DNA of 64,000 nt from Mesorhizobium sp. WSM3862 (GTDB lineage Bacteria; Pseudomonadota; Alphaproteobacteria; Rhizobiales; Rhizobiaceae). The notes below the pieces were generated by a model. It was given only the letters and a program-made list of their open reading frames with translations, was not told the DNA's origin and made no database searches. Below are positions 49,566 to 58,136 of the stretch, in pieces. The stretch is taken from contig NZ_NSGE01000005.1 in the NCBI RefSeq assembly GCF_002294985.1, positions 573,001 to 637,000 on the forward strand. The letters are read 5' to 3'. A program made the translations under genes and the position numbers. The stretch's first letter is position 1. Every line of letters begins with the position of its first letter.

Positions 49566-49655
49566 ATGTTTGAATCACTGCAGGAGCGCACAAGAGGCGT
49601 GGAGGGCCGCAGGGCCGACAGGGCGCTCTCGCACGGCGGTTTGATCAATGTTTGA
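49566..49655 (+). CDS. Short leader frame repeating the Ffh N-terminus
   Basis: An ATG with GAAGGAAG close before it opens a 29-codon frame that begins MFESLQERTRGVEG and ends at a TGA (49653-49655) overlapping the ffh ATG by eight bases. Its first eight codons encode exactly the first eight residues of Ffh but with five synonymous base changes. It could be a leader peptide coupling translation to ffh, or the scar of a partial duplication. Expression is not shown by sequence. Confidence 0.4.
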   Translation: MFESLQERTRGVEGRRADRALSHGGLINV

Positions 49656-51243
49656 GTCCTTACAAGAGCGCCTTGGCTCCATCCTGAACGGCCTGACCGG
49701 CCGCGGTGCACTGTCGGAGGCGGACGTCTCTGCGGCGCTGCGCGAGGTGCGCCGGGCACTGCTTGAGGCCGATGTGGCGCTCGAGGTGGTTCGCTCTTTC
49801 ACCGACAAGGTGCGCGAGAAGGCGGTCGGCGCCGCGGTGCTGAAGTCGATCAAGCCCGGACAGATGGTCGTCAAGATCGTCCATGACGAGCTGGTCGATA
49901 TGCTCGGTGCCGAGGGCGTCGCTATCGACCTCAACGCGCCCGCGCCCGTCGTCGTCATGATGGTCGGCCTGCAGGGTTCCGGCAAGACGACGACCTCGGC
50001 CAAGATCGCCAAGCGGCTGACCGAGCGTCAGAACAAGAAAATCCTGATGGCCTCGCTCGACACGCGGCGTCCGGCCGCGCAGGAGCAGCTGCGCCAGCTC
50101 GGCGAGCAGACCAAGGTCGCCACGCTGCCGATCATCGCCGGCCAAAGCCCGGTCGATATCGCCAAGCGCGCCGTGCAGGCGGCAAAGCTCGGCGGCCACG
50201 ACGTCGTCATCCTCGACACCGCCGGCCGCACCCATATCGACGAGCCGCTGATGGTCGAGATGGCCGACATTAAGAAGGTGTCGTCGCCGCACGAAATCCT
50301 GCTGGTCGCCGACTCGCTGACCGGCCAGGACGCGGTCAACCTGGCGAAAAGCTTCGACGAGCGCGTCGGCATCACCGGCCTGGTGCTGACCCGCATGGAC
50401 GGCGACGGCCGCGGCGGCGCCGCGCTTTCGATGCGCGCCGTCACCGGCAAGCCGATCAAGCTGATCGGCACCGGCGAAAAGATGGACGGGCTGGAGGAAT
50501 TCCACCCCAAGCGCATCGCCGACCGCATCCTCGGCATGGGCGACATCGTCTCACTGGTCGAGAAGGCCGCCGAGACCATCGACGCCGAGCAGGCGGCGGC
50601 GATGGCCAAGAAAATGCAGTCGGGCAAGTTCGACCTGAACGATCTTGCCGCGCAGCTTCAGCAGATGTCGAAAATGGGCGGCATGGGCGGCATCATGGGC
50701 ATGATGCCCGGCATGGGCAAGATGAAGGACCAGCTCGCCGCGGCCGGCTTCGACGACAAGATGTTCCGCCGGCAGCTCGCCATCATCTCCTCGATGACCA
50801 AGGCCGAGCGCGCTAACCCCGATATCTTGAAGCACTCGCGCAAGAAGCGCATCGCTGCCGGCTCCGGCACCGACGCGGCCGAGATCAACAAGCTCTTGAA
50901 GATGCATCGCGGCATGGCCGACATGATGAAGGCGATGGGCGGCAAGGGCAAAGGCGGCGGCATGATGCGCGGCATGATGGGCGGCCTTGCCTCGAAGATG
51001 GGCCTTGGCGGCATGATGCCCGGCGGCATGGGGGGTATGCCGGATCTCTCCAAGATGGATCCCAAGCAGCTCGAGGCCCTGCAGAAGCAGGCTCAGGCTG
51101 CCGGTCTCGGCAAGGGCCTGCCGGGCGGGCTGCCCGGCGGACTTCCCGGGGGCGGGTTGCCGGGCCTGCCCGGCGGCATGAAACTGCCGGGCCTTCCCGG
51201 TCTCGGCGGCGGCGGGCTGCCTGGCCTTGGCAAGAAGAAGTGA
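49648..51243 (+). CDS. ffh: Signal recognition particle protein Ffh
   Basis: Ffh binds signal sequences and, with FtsY, brings ribosomes to the translocon. The 531-residue GTPase has G1 GLQGSGKTTTSAKIA, DTRRPAAQEQL, DTAGRTHID and TRMDGDGRGG in its NG domain, then a methionine-rich M domain (GGIMGMMPGMGKM). The C-terminus is an unusual Gly/Leu/Pro repeat (GGLPGG units). The own ATG at 49648 has a weak ribosome site; the leader frame upstream has a strong one. Confidence 0.95.
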   Translation: MFESLQERLGSILNGLTGRGALSEADVSAALREVRRALLEADVALEVVRSFTDKVREKAVGAAVLKSIKPGQMVVKIVHDELVDMLGAEGVAIDLNAPAPVVVMMVGLQGSGKTTTSAKIAKRLTERQNKKILMASLDTRRPAAQEQLRQLGEQTKVATLPIIAGQSPVDIAKRAVQAAKLGGHDVVILDTAGRTHIDEPLMVEMADIKKVSSPHEILLVADSLTGQDAVNLAKSFDERVGITGLVLTRMDGDGRGGAALSMRAVTGKPIKLIGTGEKMDGLEEFHPKRIADRILGMGDIVSLVEKAAETIDAEQAAAMAKKMQSGKFDLNDLAAQLQQMSKMGGMGGIMGMMPGMGKMKDQLAAAGFDDKMFRRQLAIISSMTKAERANPDILKHSRKKRIAAGSGTDAAEINKLLKMHRGMADMMKAMGGKGKGGGMMRGMMGGLASKMGLGGMMPGGMGGMPDLSKMDPKQLEALQKQAQAAGLGKGLPGGLPGGLPGGGLPGLPGGMKLPGLPGLGGGGLPGLGKKK

Positions 51244-51251
51244 GGGGGGCG

Positions 51252-51578
51252 ATGAACGAGGAGAAGGATATGGCCGAGGCACGCGCCGTTCTGGCGGGCT
51301 ACCGCGCTTCGATCGACAACATCGACGCCGCCCTCATTCATATGCTGGCCGAGCGCTTCCGCTGCACCAAGGCGGTCGGCGTGCTGAAGGCCGAGCATGG
51401 CCTGCCGCCAGCCGACCCGGCGCGCGAGCAGCAGCAGATCGCCCGCCTGCGCCAACTGGCGAAGGATGCGCATCTCGATCCGGATTTCGCGGAGAAATTT
51501 CTGAACTTCGTCATCCGCGAAGTCATCCGGCATCACGAACAGATCGCCGCTAACAACGGCGTGACGAAAACCGGCTGA
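51252..51578 (+). CDS. Chorismate mutase, AroQ type
   Basis: The 108-residue all-helical protein has the AroQ pattern: YRASIDNIDAALIHMLAERF, then TKAVGVLK and the C-terminal FVIREVIRHHEQI, supplying the arginine, lysine and glutamate residues of the active site. It converts chorismate to prephenate for phenylalanine and tyrosine. It starts with ATG 51252 after GAGGGGGG, eight bases past ffh. Confidence 0.9.
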   Translation: MNEEKDMAEARAVLAGYRASIDNIDAALIHMLAERFRCTKAVGVLKAEHGLPPADPAREQQQIARLRQLAKDAHLDPDFAEKFLNFVIREVIRHHEQIAANNGVTKTG

Positions 51579-51685
51579 AGCTGGTGCATGTCGCCCAAAC
51601 TGCGCAGCGGTCTTGGGATTACGACTTGCACAAGGCCAAAGCCGCAACCCAATCAACGAACTCAGAGCTTGTTAGGAGATAAAGA

Positions 51686-52087
51686 ATGGCACTGAAGATC
51701 AGACTGGCCCGTGCGGGCTCGAAGAAGCGTCCCTATTACCACGTCGTCGTCGCCGACGCCCGTTCGCCGCGCGACGGCCGCTTCATCGAGGCGCTCGGCT
51801 CGTGGAACCCGCTGCTGCCGAAGGACGGCGAACGCGTGAAGGTCGACGCCGACCGCGTCAAGCACTGGCTCTCGCACGGCGCCCAGCCGACCGACCGCGT
51901 GCTGCGCTTCCTCGACGAGGCCGGCATCGCCAAGCGTCCGGCCCGCTCCAACCCGAACAAGGCCCTGCCCGGCAAGAAGGCGCAGGAGCGCGCAGCCCTG
52001 CTGAAGAAGGCCCAGGAAGACGCCGCCGCTGCCGTTGCGGCCGCGTCCGCAGCACCCGCCGAGGCGGAAGCCGCCACCGCCGAGTAA
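51686..52087 (+). CDS. rpsP: 30S ribosomal protein S16
   Basis: The 133-residue protein has the S16 core ([28 protein letters not shown]) plus an alanine/glutamate-rich tail of about 50 residues, longer than in E. coli. TTAGGAGAT precedes the ATG. A strong terminator follows and the next gene is on the other strand, so rimM and trmD, its usual partners, are not here. Confidence 0.95.
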   Translation: MALKIRLARAGSKKRPYYHVVVADARSPRDGRFIEALGSWNPLLPKDGERVKVDADRVKHWLSHGAQPTDRVLRFLDEAGIAKRPARSNPNKALPGKKAQERAALLKKAQEDAAAAVAAASAAPAEAEAATAE

Positions 52088-52111
52088 TCTCGGCCTCGGT
52101 CAAAACAGGTC

Positions 52112-52145
52112 AAAAGAACGGCGGGCCAACCCCGCCGTTCTTTTG
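52112..52145 (+). terminator. Intrinsic terminator of rpsP
   Basis: AAGAACGGCGGG and CCCGCCGTTCTT pair around a short loop and are followed by T residues, 24 bases after the rpsP stop. Confidence 0.85.
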
Positions 52146-52163
52146 GTCAGGCCCGTCGATACC

Positions 52164-52427
52164 TCAATATCCCGACGGGCAACGAGCAATATAAACGCGC
52201 CCGTAGCGGTCCCGATAACGGCACTTGCCGCTTTCGCTGGCACGGCCGATCAACGCGCCTGCCACGGCGCCGACAGCGCCACCGACCACTGCGCCCTCGA
52301 CCGGGTCATTGGCGACGGCCGCTCCGACCGCAGCACCGCCCAAGCCGCCGATCGCCGCTCCTTTTTCCGTCTGCGAACAGGCGCCCAGCGCCACCGTCAG
52401 CACCAGAATGGTAATCGCTTTCTTCAT
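52164..52427 (-). CDS. Glycine-zipper lipoprotein
   Basis: The 87-residue product has a lipoprotein signal with lipobox LGACS and a glycine-zipper segment (AAIGGLGGAAVGAAVA, GAVGAVAGALIG), ending in RYRDRYGRVYIARC. Proteins of this kind sit in the envelope under stress. The function is unknown. It is convergent with rpsP. Confidence 0.82.
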   Translation of the reverse strand: MKKAITILVLTVALGACSQTEKGAAIGGLGGAAVGAAVANDPVEGAVVGGAVGAVAGALIGRASESGKCRYRDRYGRVYIARCPSGY

Positions 52428-52647
52428 TTCAGTTCCTCTCTCACGGGATCGCCGTCCTCGCCGCCAAGCTTTAACTCGCAAACGGCTAATTTGATCCCGA
52501 AGGGAACCAATATTGCTGTTTCGAAGGCAGGCGCGGGTTGCGCCAACCGGCCTCGACAGCATTGAGAGTGCTCACGAATTAGCGTTCGGCCCCGGCTTCG
52601 AAGCCTTGCGGTCGCCGCAGCCGGTGGAATCACCAGAACGAACCACC

Positions 52648-53058
52648 TCAGCGGCTGAACGGGATCAGCGCGCGCACTCTGGGGTCGCGCAGATAGAGCC
52701 CGCCCCACAGGACAACAGCGAGATAGACGCCGAAAAGCGTGTGCGAAAGCAGCGGGTTACCGATGCGCACATGCGTGGAAATGGCGCCGCCCATATAGGC
52801 GGTGAGCAGGATGGCTCCGAGCACGGACGTGCGCGGCAGCGCATAAAGCACAGTCGAGATCAGGCCGACGATGCCGAGCAGCCGCGCGGCGTTTGGGTCA
52901 TCTGGCCAGCCGAGCTGCGTCATCGTCTCGGTGACGATCTGCAGCGGCGGCAGCTTGATGACGCCGTCGAAGATCATGAAAAGGATGACAATGGCGCTAA
53001 GCGCGCGCCCGGTCCACAAGGCGCCGTTCGAGACGGGAGCGGCTTCTGAAATGCTCAT
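52648..53058 (-). CDS. DoxX-like family membrane protein
   Basis: The 136-residue protein has four membrane helices, with the DoxX-like start ALSAIVILFMIFDGVIKL and LGIVGLISTVLYALPRTSVLGAILLTAYMGG compressed in the middle. No enzymatic motif is seen; DoxX relatives take part in redox or metabolite transport in the membrane. Confidence 0.82.
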   Translation of the reverse strand: MSISEAAPVSNGALWTGRALSAIVILFMIFDGVIKLPPLQIVTETMTQLGWPDDPNAARLLGIVGLISTVLYALPRTSVLGAILLTAYMGGAISTHVRIGNPLLSHTLFGVYLAVVLWGGLYLRDPRVRALIPFSR

Positions 53059-53197
53059 TGGTTCCCTCCTTGGTTGGAGCCTGGCTGTTTTGCCGGCTTC
53101 GAGCCAAGGACGGCGGGCAGGGCGGCGATCCTACAAGGGTCGGTGCGCTTTTTTCGAACGCATGATTGAGTGAGAATGCATGACCGGAGGAGAGAGA

Positions 53198-53605
53198 ATG
53201 ACCGGCGAGACCAATCTCAAAAGACTACTGGCGTCGATGACGCCGCAACTGCTCCCCGATGTCCATGTTTTCGCGACGCTGGCGCCGGGTGGGGCCGTGC
53301 CGCACGGTCTTGATCGGGTCATGCAGTTTCGCGAGCGGGAAGGCACGACGCTGATCGTGACGGAGGACCAAGCGAAGGTAGCCGGCCTCGCCGGCACGTT
53401 CCGCTGCCGGATGATCACGCTCGACATCCATTCGTCGCTCGACGCCGTCGGCTTCCTGGCCGCGATCACGACGCGGCTCGCCGCTGCCGGCATGGGCGTC
53501 AATCCGGTCTCGGCCTTTTACCATGACCATCTGTTCGTCCCGGCGGAGCGGGCGGACGAGGCGCTCGGCCTCCTGCGGCAGCTGGCTGCGGAGAGCAGTG
53601 GCTAG
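53198..53605 (+). CDS. ACT domain protein (DUF2241 type)
   Basis: The 135-residue protein fits the ACT-like DUF2241 pattern: LLASMTPQLLPDVHVFATL, then TLIVTEDQAKVAGL, and the terminal GMGVNPVSAFYHDHLFVP segment. ACT domains often bind amino acids to regulate an enzyme; here the domain stands alone. ATG 53198 has GGAGGAGAGAG before it. It is convergent with asd, with a repeat array between. Confidence 0.82.
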   Translation: MTGETNLKRLLASMTPQLLPDVHVFATLAPGGAVPHGLDRVMQFREREGTTLIVTEDQAKVAGLAGTFRCRMITLDIHSSLDAVGFLAAITTRLAAAGMGVNPVSAFYHDHLFVPAERADEALGLLRQLAAESSG

Positions 53606-53662
53606 CGCCTCAGCACATGGAAGCAGCGGGCATCGCTCGTCACACCTGGATATTCCGGCGCC

Positions 53663-53708
53663 ACCCTCATCCTCCTGCCGCGACCTTTCCCGTGAACGGG
53701 GAAAAGAG
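53663..53708. repeat. Rhizobial palindromic intergenic element
   Basis: The motif CCCTCATCC and the hairpin TTTCCCGTGAACGGGGAAA are of the same type as the unit inside ftsY. Confidence 0.5.
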
Positions 53709-53760
53709 AGCTATCGGCGGAAGGCCGCCCGCGACGCGCGGCCCGTGAGCGAGAGCCCAA

Positions 53761-54059
53761 CGGCCGAAGGCCGAGCCCGCGACCGCGGGCCGCCGGTCGT
53801 CCGGCGCCCTCGCGGAGGGCCCGCCGCGGCAGCGGCGGAACAGCCCGTGAGCGAGAACAAAACGGCCGAAGGCCGAGCCCGCGACCGCGGGCCGCCGGTC
53901 GTCCGGCGCCCTCGCGGAGGGCCAGCCGCGAAGCGGCGGTGCGGCCCGTGAGCGAGAACAAACGGCCGAAGGCCGAGCCCGCGACCACGGGCCGCCGGTC
54001 GTCCGGCGCCCTCGCGGAGGGCCCGCCGCGGCAGCGGCGGAACAGCCCGTGAGCGAAAA
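53761..54059. repeat. Tandem array, three copies of a ~100-base unit
   Basis: Copies begin at 53761, 53863 and 53963 (period 102, then 100), with a partial copy just before. Each holds nested palindromes: CGGCC-GAA-GGCCG, GCCCGCG-AC-CGCGGGC and GCCCTC-GCG-GAGGGC. The copies are nearly identical, so they are recent. Confidence 0.8.
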
Positions 54060-55094
54060 CTAAGCCGCCTTCTTCTTCGGCTGGATCAGGCCCCGCTCGA
54101 CCAACAGCTCGGCGATCTGGACGGCGTTGAGCGCCGCGCCCTTGCGCAGATTGTCGGAGACGACCCACATCGACAGGCCGTTATCGACGGTCGAATCCTC
54201 GCGGATGCGCGAGATGAAGGTGGCGTCCTCGCCGGCCGACTCGAGCGGCGTGATGTAGCCGCCGTTCTCGCGCTTGTCCAAGACCTGGCAGCCGGGAGCC
54301 TCGCGCAGGATCTCGCGCGCCTCGTCGGCGGTAATCGGCTTCTCGAACTCGATGTTGACGGCTTCCGAGTGGCCGATGAACACCGGCACGCGCACGCAGG
54401 TCGCCGTCAGCTTGATCTTGGGATCGAGCATCTTCTTCGTCTCGGCGACCATCTTCCACTCTTCCTTGGTGAAACCGTCGTCGAGGAAGACGTCGATATG
54501 CGGGATGACGTTGAAGGCGATGCGCTTGGTGAACTTCTTGACGTCGACCTGGTCGGCGACGAAAACCGCGCGGGTTTGCGTGAACAGCTCGTCCATGCCT
54601 TCCTTGCCGGCGCCGGAGACCGACTGGTAGGTGGCGACGACGACGCGCTTGATGGTGGCGACATCGTGCAGCGGCTTCAGCGCCACGACGAGCTGCGCCG
54701 TCGAGCAGTTCGGATTGGCGATGATGTTCTTGCGGGAGAAGAGTTCGACCGCGTCCGGATTCACTTCCGGCACGATCAGCGGCACGTCCGGGTCGTAGCG
54801 GAAGGCCGACGAATTATCGATGACGACGCAGCCCTGCTTGCCGATCTTGGGCGACCACTCCTTGGAGACATTGCCGCCGGCCGACATGACGCAGATGTCG
54901 GTGTCGGAAAAATCGTAGGTGTCGAGCGCCTTGACCTTCAGCGTGCGGTCGCCGAAGGACACTTCGGTGCCCTGGCTGCGGCGCGAGGCCAACGCCACCA
55001 CTTCGCTCGCCGGGAAGCCGCGCTCGTCCAGAATGTTGAGCATTTCGCGGCCCACATTGCCCGTGGCGCCGACTACCGCAACCTTGAAACTCAT
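54060..55094 (-). CDS. asd: Aspartate-semialdehyde dehydrogenase
   Basis: Asd reduces aspartyl phosphate to aspartate semialdehyde, the branch point for lysine, methionine and threonine. The 344-residue protein has VVGATGNVGREM for NADP, the active-site cysteine in NPNCSTAQ, and GAGKEGMDEL. ATG 55094 is chosen; upstream in-frame residues look non-coding. The gene is followed by a tandem-repeat array. Its leader holds two GC hairpins. Confidence 0.95.
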   Translation of the reverse strand: MSFKVAVVGATGNVGREMLNILDERGFPASEVVALASRRSQGTEVSFGDRTLKVKALDTYDFSDTDICVMSAGGNVSKEWSPKIGKQGCVVIDNSSAFRYDPDVPLIVPEVNPDAVELFSRKNIIANPNCSTAQLVVALKPLHDVATIKRVVVATYQSVSGAGKEGMDELFTQTRAVFVADQVDVKKFTKRIAFNVIPHIDVFLDDGFTKEEWKMVAETKKMLDPKIKLTATCVRVPVFIGHSEAVNIEFEKPITADEAREILREAPGCQVLDKRENGGYITPLESAGEDATFISRIREDSTVDNGLSMWVVSDNLRKGAALNAVQIAELLVERGLIQPKKKAA

Positions 55095-55132
55095 CGAAAT
55101 CTCCTGTCCCTCTCCGCTTGGTTGTTGGAGAA

Positions 55133-55179
55133 AACCCGCCGGCCTCATGCGGGTTCTGTCCCCCGGGCCGAACCCGGGA
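55133..55179. repeat. Two GC-rich hairpins in the asd leader
   Basis: AACCCGC/GCGGGTT (55133-55155) and CCCGGG-ccgaa-CCCGGG (about 55162-55178) sit 40-85 bases before the asd ATG and look like a rhizobial repeat that could influence asd expression. Confidence 0.4.
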
Positions 55180-55379
55180 GAGGGTGGTTAGGCCAAGGGA
55201 ATCACACCGTTTTGGTGGTGGTTTTGGCCGTAGTTTTGCGAGAACGGACGGACGCGTCGAAACGCCCGGCCCGATGCTGTGCATCGTGGCTGGGGACATC
55301 GAATGCCAGAAGAGCCAAATGGCCGCGCATTGAAGACGATCCCGTTCGCTGCCGGCTTTTACGCGCTTTGCGTAAAGAG

Positions 55380-56789
55380 TCAATTGGCGCAGGCTGCTGC
55401 CGCCTTGAGCCCGGCCTTTATCGCCGCCCAGCTTTCGGCAGGCGATGTCGGCCTGTGCTCTTCGGCGATACGGCCGGCCAGCAAATCGCGCCAGGCATCG
55501 TCGTCTGTCATCCGTCGGATTGCGCCATACCAGCCGATCTGATCGGTCGAACCGACCGCGGGCATCAGGCCGCCGGTCGCTTCGATCAGCGACGGCGTGG
55601 TCGATACGATGACCGGGACCCCGAAATCCAGACACTCCGAAGCGGCATAGCCCCAGCCTTCGATATGCGAGGGGAAAACGCCGAAGCTGGCACTTCGATA
55701 ATAGCCGATAAGCTCCTCGTCGCTGACCGGACCCGCGAAGACGATCTGCTCTTTCAGCCCCGGATGAGCCTTGAGATAGGCGCTGAGCTCCTCGACCATC
55801 CAGCCCCATCGGCCGACGCAGACGAGCTTCGGCAACCGAACGCCTTCGTCGAGCGCCTGCTGCCAGATGCGGGCGAGCATGATGTGGTTCTTCCGGATCT
55901 CGACGGTCGAGCAATAAAGGATGTAGGGCTCGCCAGCCTCGAGCCGCGACGTCATCCTCAGCCGCGCGGCCTTCTCATGTAGCAGCGACGGCATCGGGAA
56001 GCGATGGACGACCGGCAGATCTATGCCGGCCTTGCGCATGTGATCGCCAAGCATCGTCGCCGCGGTGTCGGAGGTGCAGAAGGCCGCCGCGCCGGACCGC
56101 ACCAGCCGTTCGAGATTGGGCCCGAAGGCGGCCTGCCATCTGTTCTTGGCGACAAGGTCGGGCCGCATGGTCGGGATCATGTCGTGGCAAAGAAAGGCTA
56201 TATTGTCGGGGCCGGCGCAAACCGCCGCTAACTTATCGCCGACCAGCAGCTGGTTGCTGATCAGCACCGTTCGAGGCCCGACATCCTTCGTCGGCTGCGC
56301 CGCATCGCCGCGAAGCAAACCCGCCCGGAGACCGGCTCGCCTAGAGAAGCGATAGGCCCGCAGCAACACCTTCGACACCGTGAAGGTGAAGCCGGGACGG
56401 CCGTTCGTCACCATTCCCGCAAGCTGGCGATCGGCTTCACTCTTGGCCATTGGATGGCGCCGCACCGATTGGAACCCCTGTCGCAGCGCGGCAGCGGCTT
56501 GCAGTCGTGGCCGCTGCCGGAACGGCGCGATCTCGCTGACATCCAACTGCTCCATCTCGAATTTTTCGAGCACCCGGAAACGATGGCTGGAGAGATCGAG
56601 CGTCACCACCTCGACATCCGGGTCGGGATCGGTGAGCGCTGCCCTGACCATGAAGTCTTCCAGCCGCTGGATGCCGGCCAGCGCGCCGCGCCAGGCGAGC
56701 AGGCCGGTCGCGTCGATGCAGATTTTCCGTCTTTGGCCGCCGGGAGCGTCGGCCGCTTCTGGCAGCAGTGTCGAGTCCTTCTGGGCCAT
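55380..56789 (-). CDS. Glycosyltransferase family 4 protein
   Basis: The 469-residue protein has a long N-terminal region followed by the GT-B C-terminal domain with ILYCSTVEIRKNHIM, VCVGRWGW, the HIEGWGYAASECLDFGVPV donor motif (E-x7-type) and a typical end. It probably adds sugars to a surface polysaccharide. No polysaccharide genes are adjacent, so the pathway is not known. Confidence 0.88.
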   Translation of the reverse strand: MAQKDSTLLPEAADAPGGQRRKICIDATGLLAWRGALAGIQRLEDFMVRAALTDPDPDVEVVTLDLSSHRFRVLEKFEMEQLDVSEIAPFRQRPRLQAAAALRQGFQSVRRHPMAKSEADRQLAGMVTNGRPGFTFTVSKVLLRAYRFSRRAGLRAGLLRGDAAQPTKDVGPRTVLISNQLLVGDKLAAVCAGPDNIAFLCHDMIPTMRPDLVAKNRWQAAFGPNLERLVRSGAAAFCTSDTAATMLGDHMRKAGIDLPVVHRFPMPSLLHEKAARLRMTSRLEAGEPYILYCSTVEIRKNHIMLARIWQQALDEGVRLPKLVCVGRWGWMVEELSAYLKAHPGLKEQIVFAGPVSDEELIGYYRSASFGVFPSHIEGWGYAASECLDFGVPVIVSTTPSLIEATGGLMPAVGSTDQIGWYGAIRRMTDDDAWRDLLAGRIAEEHRPTSPAESWAAIKAGLKAAAACAN

Positions 56790-56936
56790 TGCTTCGCGGT
56801 CTGTGAGGCGACTTGCGGCTTCTATCCCGATTTGCCGCCCCTAAGATAGCCGGCTGAACGCCATCGCTCTTGCCCGCCGGCCGGCGCTCATGTCAAATCG
56901 AGCAAAGGGAAAGAATTCGACGCTCGGGGGGATCTG

Positions 56937-57644
56937 ATGCATGGCGAAGTTCTTCACTATGACGAGCACCAGGGCTTCGGCTTCATCAGCGGCGCCGACG
57001 GCAGGCGCTACAGTTTCGCGCGCGAGGACCTGCGTCGCGAGACAACGCTTGCCAGGGGAGCCCAGGTCGAGTTCCAGCCGAACGGCGAACGTGCCGGCAA
57101 TGTCTTCTCGGTCCGCGGCCGGATGATCGATCCGGTTGACAACGCCGTTCCAGTTCCTGCCCGTCCGCTGCCGGGTAGCTCGCCTGCGGGGCAGCCGCAT
57201 TTCGGCCGCAACGCCGAGGCCGAAACGGTGGAATCGACCGGCCTCTGGAGCTATTTCTGGCGTGGCGTGACGACGAACTACGTCAACTTCTCCGGCCGCG
57301 CCCGGCGCAAGGAGTTCTGGGGCTTTTGCCTGTTCTGGACGATCGGTCTTGTCGTCGCCATCGGCGTCGGCTTCTCCGCGGACCTGTCGCGCGGCAACGT
57401 CGAGGGCGGCGGCGATGAGCCGGTCGTCATGTTCAGCCTGCTCGGTCTTTCCGTCCTGCTCACGTTCCTGCCGTGGGTCGCGCTCGTCGTGCGCCGCTTG
57501 CATGATCTCGGCCTGACCGGCTGGCTCGCCATCCTCTGCTTCGTGCCTTATGTCGGCTGGCTCGCCACCCTGGTCTTCGGCCTGATCCCGACCCAGGCCG
57601 GCGACAACAAGTGGGGGCCGGTGCCGGGCGGAGTCAGATTCTAG
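56937..57644 (+). CDS. Fused cold-shock-like and DUF805 membrane protein
   Basis: The 235-residue protein begins with a cold-shock-like beta-barrel (GEVLHYDEHQGFGFISGADG to about residue 60), followed by a linker and a DUF805 membrane domain: NFSGRARRKEFWGF, four helices, and RRLHDLGLTGW. The domain joining is uncommon. The soluble part may sense nucleic acid or act as a fold only; no function is known. It is convergent with the GNAT gene, overlapping by 11 bases. Confidence 0.85.
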   Translation: MHGEVLHYDEHQGFGFISGADGRRYSFAREDLRRETTLARGAQVEFQPNGERAGNVFSVRGRMIDPVDNAVPVPARPLPGSSPAGQPHFGRNAEAETVESTGLWSYFWRGVTTNYVNFSGRARRKEFWGFCLFWTIGLVVAIGVGFSADLSRGNVEGGGDEPVVMFSLLGLSVLLTFLPWVALVVRRLHDLGLTGWLAILCFVPYVGWLATLVFGLIPTQAGDNKWGPVPGGVRF

Positions 57645-58131
57645 CCGCCGCCGTCCTTAGTGCCTCGCCCGACAGCCTGAGGAAGATCTTCTGGCCATGG
57701 CGTTCGGCGCCGAGCCGCTCGTAGAAGCGCAGCGCACCCTCGTTCCAGTCCTCGGCGGTGAGGTCGATGCGGCCAATGCGCTTGTCGAGGCAATAGCCGG
57801 CGAGAAAGCCGATCAGCGCCTCACCCACTCCCGCGTTTCGTGCCTCTTGGCGTACGAACAGGTCTTTCAAGAACATCAGCCGGTCGAGATCAATGCCCGG
57901 ATGCGCGATCGCGACCGAGGCCAGGCCGGCCACCTCGCCACCGGCGAAGGCCAGCGCGAAATGCGGATAGGCCGGGCTTTCCTCGCCGAGCCACTGCTTT
58001 GCCGTTGCCGTCGCCCGGGCATGGTCGAGCGGTGACTGCCGATAATGCGCCGCCATTGCGCAAAGCACGGTGGCGAGCGCCTCGGCGTCTTCGGTCGTCG
58101 CCCAGCGGACGTCGACCGCCGCCTCTGCCAT
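57634..58131 (-). CDS. GNAT N-acetyltransferase
   Basis: The 165-residue GNAT has VRWATTEDAEALATVL at the start, the strand DRLMFLKDLFV and the acetyl-CoA loop RQEARNAGVGEAL, then LTAEDWNEGALRFYERLGA. The resemblance is to the diamine/spermidine acetyltransferase type, but the substrate is not known. ATG 58131 lies five bases after the leuB stop, so it is part of the leuB transcript. Confidence 0.88.
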   Translation of the reverse strand: MAEAAVDVRWATTEDAEALATVLCAMAAHYRQSPLDHARATATAKQWLGEESPAYPHFALAFAGGEVAGLASVAIAHPGIDLDRLMFLKDLFVRQEARNAGVGEALIGFLAGYCLDKRIGRIDLTAEDWNEGALRFYERLGAERHGQKIFLRLSGEALRTAAARI

Positions 58132-58136
58132 GGGGA

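Larger units (their letters stand above)
53606..54059. other. Repeat-filled gap between ACT gene and asd
   Basis: This stretch has no accepted gene. It holds a palindromic element (53663-53708) and three tandem copies of a roughly 100-base GC-rich repeat from 53761 to 54059. Confidence 0.7.

Noticed and set aside
53761..54059. CRISPR array
   Set aside because: The repeats are about 100 bases, adjoin without unique spacers, and no cas gene is near.
53602..54168. Arg/Gly-rich coding frame through the tandem repeats
   Set aside because: Its repeated peptide comes from the repeats only, and it overlaps the end of asd.
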